Source: Thamnocephalis sphaerospora
Lineage: Eukaryota; Zoopagomycota; Zoopagomycetes; Zoopagales; Sigmoideomycetaceae
NCBI GenBank assembly: GCA_003614735.1
Contig: KZ992690.1
Coordinates: 1 to 20,758, forward strand
DNA: 20,758 bases
Reading direction: 5' to 3'
Part shown: positions 18,247-20,758 of the stretch, in pieces
Position numbering within the stretch: position 1 is the first letter of the stretch
Layout: each line of letters begins with the position of its first letter
The notes under the pieces: generated by a model
What the model saw: only the letters and a program-made list of their open reading frames with translations
What the model was told of the DNA's origin: nothing
The model's database searches: none
Program-made: the position numbers and the translations under genes

Positions 18247-19518
18247 ATGCCTTTTCTTACCGCGCAGCAGTATACCATTACACAGGTGACGCTGGTGTTG
18301 TACCTGTTCTTCACCACGCTCACCTTTCTGGCCGCACGCAGTGTCGCGTCCAGTCGCCGATATTCCATGGGCCGACGATCAACCATCTTTGTTGCCATTA
18401 GTGCGATTTCTGGCGCGCTCATCGTCAACATGCAGCTTTTACGCGAAACCGTCTGGGACGCGTTCCCCTGCACTGCCGTTCATTGGACCTACGCCATAGT
18501 GCTGCCAGCATGGCTGATTGCTGTGATAGCGAGCATGCTGCGCATGACGTGGATGGCCCGCGCCGAAGCGCTAGCACGTGAAGCACGCGCTGCAGTGCTT
18601 AAAGTAGAGGCGGGCTATTCAGGGCGCTTCTTGGACTGGGTGCGCAGTCCTAGCATGAGCGACAGCGCCGTCTATGCATCGGAACGCGTGACCTATCTGC
18701 AGACGGAGGATAGCGACTTTTCCACGCTCAGCAGCGCTGCTTATGCGGGCACACCATCACTGCCGAGTCCTACCAACCACTACCGAACAAGCCAGCTACA
18801 CCACGACGCGGACATGTCCTCGATGACCTTTGCCAGTGACCGGATGCAGTCGATGATTGCACGTATGGTCGAGCCGCGTCAGCTCTTTTTGCATGCCGAC
18901 GCGCCAGAGTCGGCGTCGCGCATTACCCCCAAGCATCTGATGATCGCCGATTGGTCGCACCGCAGGCGTGGCTGGTTCCGCATCAAGTTCATGCTGCGCA
19001 TCTGGCGGTATGCCATCCTGGCCCACCTGTGCCCTGCGGCCGCCATGCAGGCCGTCACAGTGCGCTACTCTGTCATTCCCTTGGCGCGTGGCCAGTGCGT
19101 GGGCGGCATCGAGCTCGTGCCATTCTTCCTCTTCTGCGCTACCTACTTGATTGTCGGCGTAGCGCTCATGTGGCGACTTGTGTGCGGTGCACGCGATGCT
19201 GCCAAGGTCGTCATGGCGGTCAAGGTCCGCATGGGAGCATGGGTGTACGCAGAAATTGGCGCACTTGCCGGCGTGATCATCGTCTGCCTGGCGGGCTATG
19301 CCGTTGGCACGTTCTTGTTTGAATCCGTTGTGGCGCCAGACCTTGCACTATCGGTAGCAGTGCTCTTGATCCATACGATCCACGTTGCTGCGCCCGGCAT
19401 CTGCACCGGCATCTGTCTGGTGTACGATGCGCTGAGGCCGCCAGCGCGCGTGACGCCGCCCACATTCGACATTGATCTCGACCTCAGCAGCGAATCTATG
19501 GCATCCATCCCGCTGTAA
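18247..19518 (+). CDS. Seven-transmembrane protein, fungal GPCR-like
   Basis: A single exon of 423 residues. The ATG at 18247 is the first in frame; the frame is open further upstream but without an ATG. Hydrophobic segments fall at about 10-31, 44-65, 78-99, 251-272, 287-312, 332-357 and 363-395, giving seven helices. In the 66-100 region, LLRETVWDAFPC followed by WTYAIVLPAWLIAVIASMLRM has the PC...W...P.W...R spacing seen in fungal 7TM/RGS-type receptors, with RRSTIF before helix 2. The loop after helix 3 is very long (about 100-250) and rich in Ser, Asp and Met; no RGS domain is visible in the window. The C-tail is short and acidic (FDIDLDLSSES). It sits in a membrane and may signal through G proteins, but that is inference from fold only. 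It converges on the asparaginase gene. Confidence 0.65.
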   Translation: MPFLTAQQYTITQVTLVLYLFFTTLTFLAARSVASSRRYSMGRRSTIFVAISAISGALIVNMQLLRETVWDAFPCTAVHWTYAIVLPAWLIAVIASMLRMTWMARAEALAREARAAVLKVEAGYSGRFLDWVRSPSMSDSAVYASERVTYLQTEDSDFSTLSSAAYAGTPSLPSPTNHYRTSQLHHDADMSSMTFASDRMQSMIARMVEPRQLFLHADAPESASRITPKHLMIADWSHRRRGWFRIKFMLRIWRYAILAHLCPAAAMQAVTVRYSVIPLARGQCVGGIELVPFFLFCATYLIVGVALMWRLVCGARDAAKVVMAVKVRMGAWVYAEIGALAGVIIVCLAGYAVGTFLFESVVAPDLALSVAVLLIHTIHVAAPGICTGICLVYDALRPPARVTPPTFDIDLDLSSESMASIPL

Positions 19519-19566
19519 AACACCCGCCAACATAAACCACCGCCGGCTGTCTCACCAATATTCACG

Positions 19567-19572
19567 TTTATT
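19567..19572 (-). terminator. Polyadenylation signal AATAAA of the asparaginase gene
   Basis: TTTATT on + reads AATAAA on -, about 90 bases past the TAG at 19662-19664. It lies upstream of the 7TM gene's own signal, so the two transcripts overlap tail to tail. Confidence 0.5.
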
Positions 19573-19622
19573 CCCTCATAAACCAGTTCAGCCGCGGGTG
19601 CTGGTGACATTCGTAACGCCAC

Positions 19623-19628
19623 AATAAA
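19623..19628 (+). terminator. Polyadenylation signal AATAAA of the 7TM gene
   Basis: AATAAA lies about 105 bases after the TAA stop at 19516-19518 and only about 34 bases from the end of the convergent asparaginase coding sequence. Confidence 0.5.
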
Positions 19629-19661
19629 AATAGCCTGACGAAAGAAAGCACAAAATAATGT

Positions 19662-20758
19662 CTATAGGCCTTCGTCCTCGTCAGGAAAGATAAACACGCG
19701 GGGCTTTTCGCCCGCACGACAGTAGCCGCGATACATGCCGCTGGTGTTGAACGGCATGGCAATGTTGCCCTGCGCATCCAGCGCAATTAGACCACCCTCG
19801 CCGCCAACGCTCCGCAGCTCCTCAACCACCGATGTGCCAGCTGTGCGTACATCTTCGCTCAAATAGCGCATGCGCGCACACACGTCATGAGCCACCGCGT
19901 ACTGAATGTAAAACTGCAGGATGCGCATTATTAGCCGTTGACGCCACGACTCGTAACCACCAACACGCACTCACTTCGCCGTTGCCGGTGCAGCTAACAC
20001 CACAGCTATTGCCGATAGGCGCGTAGCTGCCTGCACCCAGAATGGGCGTGTCACCAATACGGCCGTCCCACTTGTTGTTGCGACCGCCAGTTGACGTTGC
20101 CGCTGCAATGTTTCCGCTGTGATCCAGCGCCACTGCGCCGACCGTGCCCTTTGGATGTACATCGCCCACTTCTACGGGCAAATCGCGCTTCAACTGATAT
20201 GGTTCATCCCCTCCTCGGTCGTCTGTTTCGTCCTCGCTGACCCACACGTAGGTGTCGTCGTCGTTTGTCTCTGTGGCTGCGCCATCTGTGCACTCGCTCA
20301 TCGTGCTTGCGTCGACTGCCATGGTCCCGGTCCTGGATGCACCCGCTACACTAGCAAACGCATCCAAGGCGGCACTCTCAGTCCTGCCACCCTTGCGGTT
20401 TGCCTCTCGGTCATCGCCTTCAATGTGCTGTCGCCAGCGGTAGGGTGTCCAAAAGTACACTGGATCAACTATCTCAAGCTGGCGCGAAGCGGCAAACTCT
20501 TCAGCACTCGGCCCGCCAAGAAAAAAGTGCGGCGAGTGGAGCAGCACTTGGCGAGCCAGTCGGATTGGATTCTTCACGCGGTGTAGCAGCGTGGCAGAGC
20601 CGGCCAGGCCGGTGCGACCATCAGCAATACATGCTTCTAACTCGTTCTACGCATAAACAGCTGCCGTGTTAGCAGCAGAGCAGCGTTGGCAGCTGCTTGT
20701 TGGTCCGCGCATACCTTGCCGCCTTTGGTAAATACCGCTCCCTTACCGCAGTTGAAGA
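19662..20758 (-). CDS. Isoaspartyl peptidase/L-asparaginase (Ntn-hydrolase), N-terminus outside window
   Basis: Exons 20758-20715 (partial), 20646-19975 and 19913-19662 give 321 visible residues. Introns: 20647-20714 (68 bases, GTATGC..GTAG) and 19914-19974 (61, GTGAGT..GCAG, CTAAT branch); all joins are phase 0. FNCGKGAVFTKGGK, then ELEACIADGRTGLAGSATL and VKNPIRLAR, match the alpha subunit of plant/bacterial-type asparaginases. GTVGAVALDHSGNIAAATST begins the beta subunit. Its Thr (codon 20143-20145) is the autocleavage site and nucleophile, and GRIGDTPILGAGSYA carries substrate-site residues. The last exon holds VAHDVCARM, GGLIALDAQGNIAMPFNTSGMYRG. Known role: after self-cleavage, hydrolysis of beta-aspartyl peptides and L-asparagine. 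The linker before the catalytic Thr is unusually long and acidic. The gene converges on the 7TM gene. Confidence 0.93.

Overview
The window looks like nuclear DNA of a fungus. It carries short spliceosomal introns (about 57-116 bases) with GT/GC..AG borders, AATAAA signals close behind stop codons, pyrimidine-rich leaders, secreted fungalysin metalloproteases and Uds1-domain coiled-coil proteins, a family I know only from fungi. Single-exon and few-intron genes on a GC-rich background fit an early-diverging fungus as well as a dikaryan one; I cannot place it further. There are no bacterial operons, IS elements, CRISPR arrays, tRNAs or rRNAs that I can support.

Layout, left to right. (1) 1-2809: the 3' end of one M36 fungalysin gene (+) faces a complete second fungalysin gene (-), tail to tail. 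(2) About 2810-4146: the promoter of the second fungalysin and a gene-poor stretch with trinucleotide repeats. (3) 4147-7114: a head-to-head pair, EBP2 (60S ribosome assembly, -, four exons) and a METTL18/Hpm1-type protein-histidine methyltransferase (+, five exons, the first intron probably GC-AG). They share a 290-base promoter with a nested inverted repeat around an A-rich tract. (4) 7624-16217: two tandem Uds1-domain genes. The first encodes 1496 residues with a very long coiled coil. The second encodes about 1087 residues, is strongly diverged, and its Uds1 core aligns to the first without gaps. (5) 16218-18246: a roughly 2 kb gene-free stretch with two perfect or near-perfect hairpins. 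(6) 18247-20758: a seven-transmembrane protein (+) converging on a partial isoaspartyl peptidase/L-asparaginase gene (-), with overlapping 3' ends.

Functionally, the EBP2-METTL18 pair is the most coherent unit: EBP2 acts in pre-60S assembly and Hpm1/METTL18 methylates ribosomal protein uL3 (RPL3), so one shared promoter may coordinate two large-subunit factors. The Uds1 pair records a local duplication followed by fast divergence. The other genes have no evident joint pathway.

All exon borders were placed by eye from splice consensus, reading frame and family resemblance. Two are less certain: the first intron of METTL18 and the intron of the second Uds1 gene.
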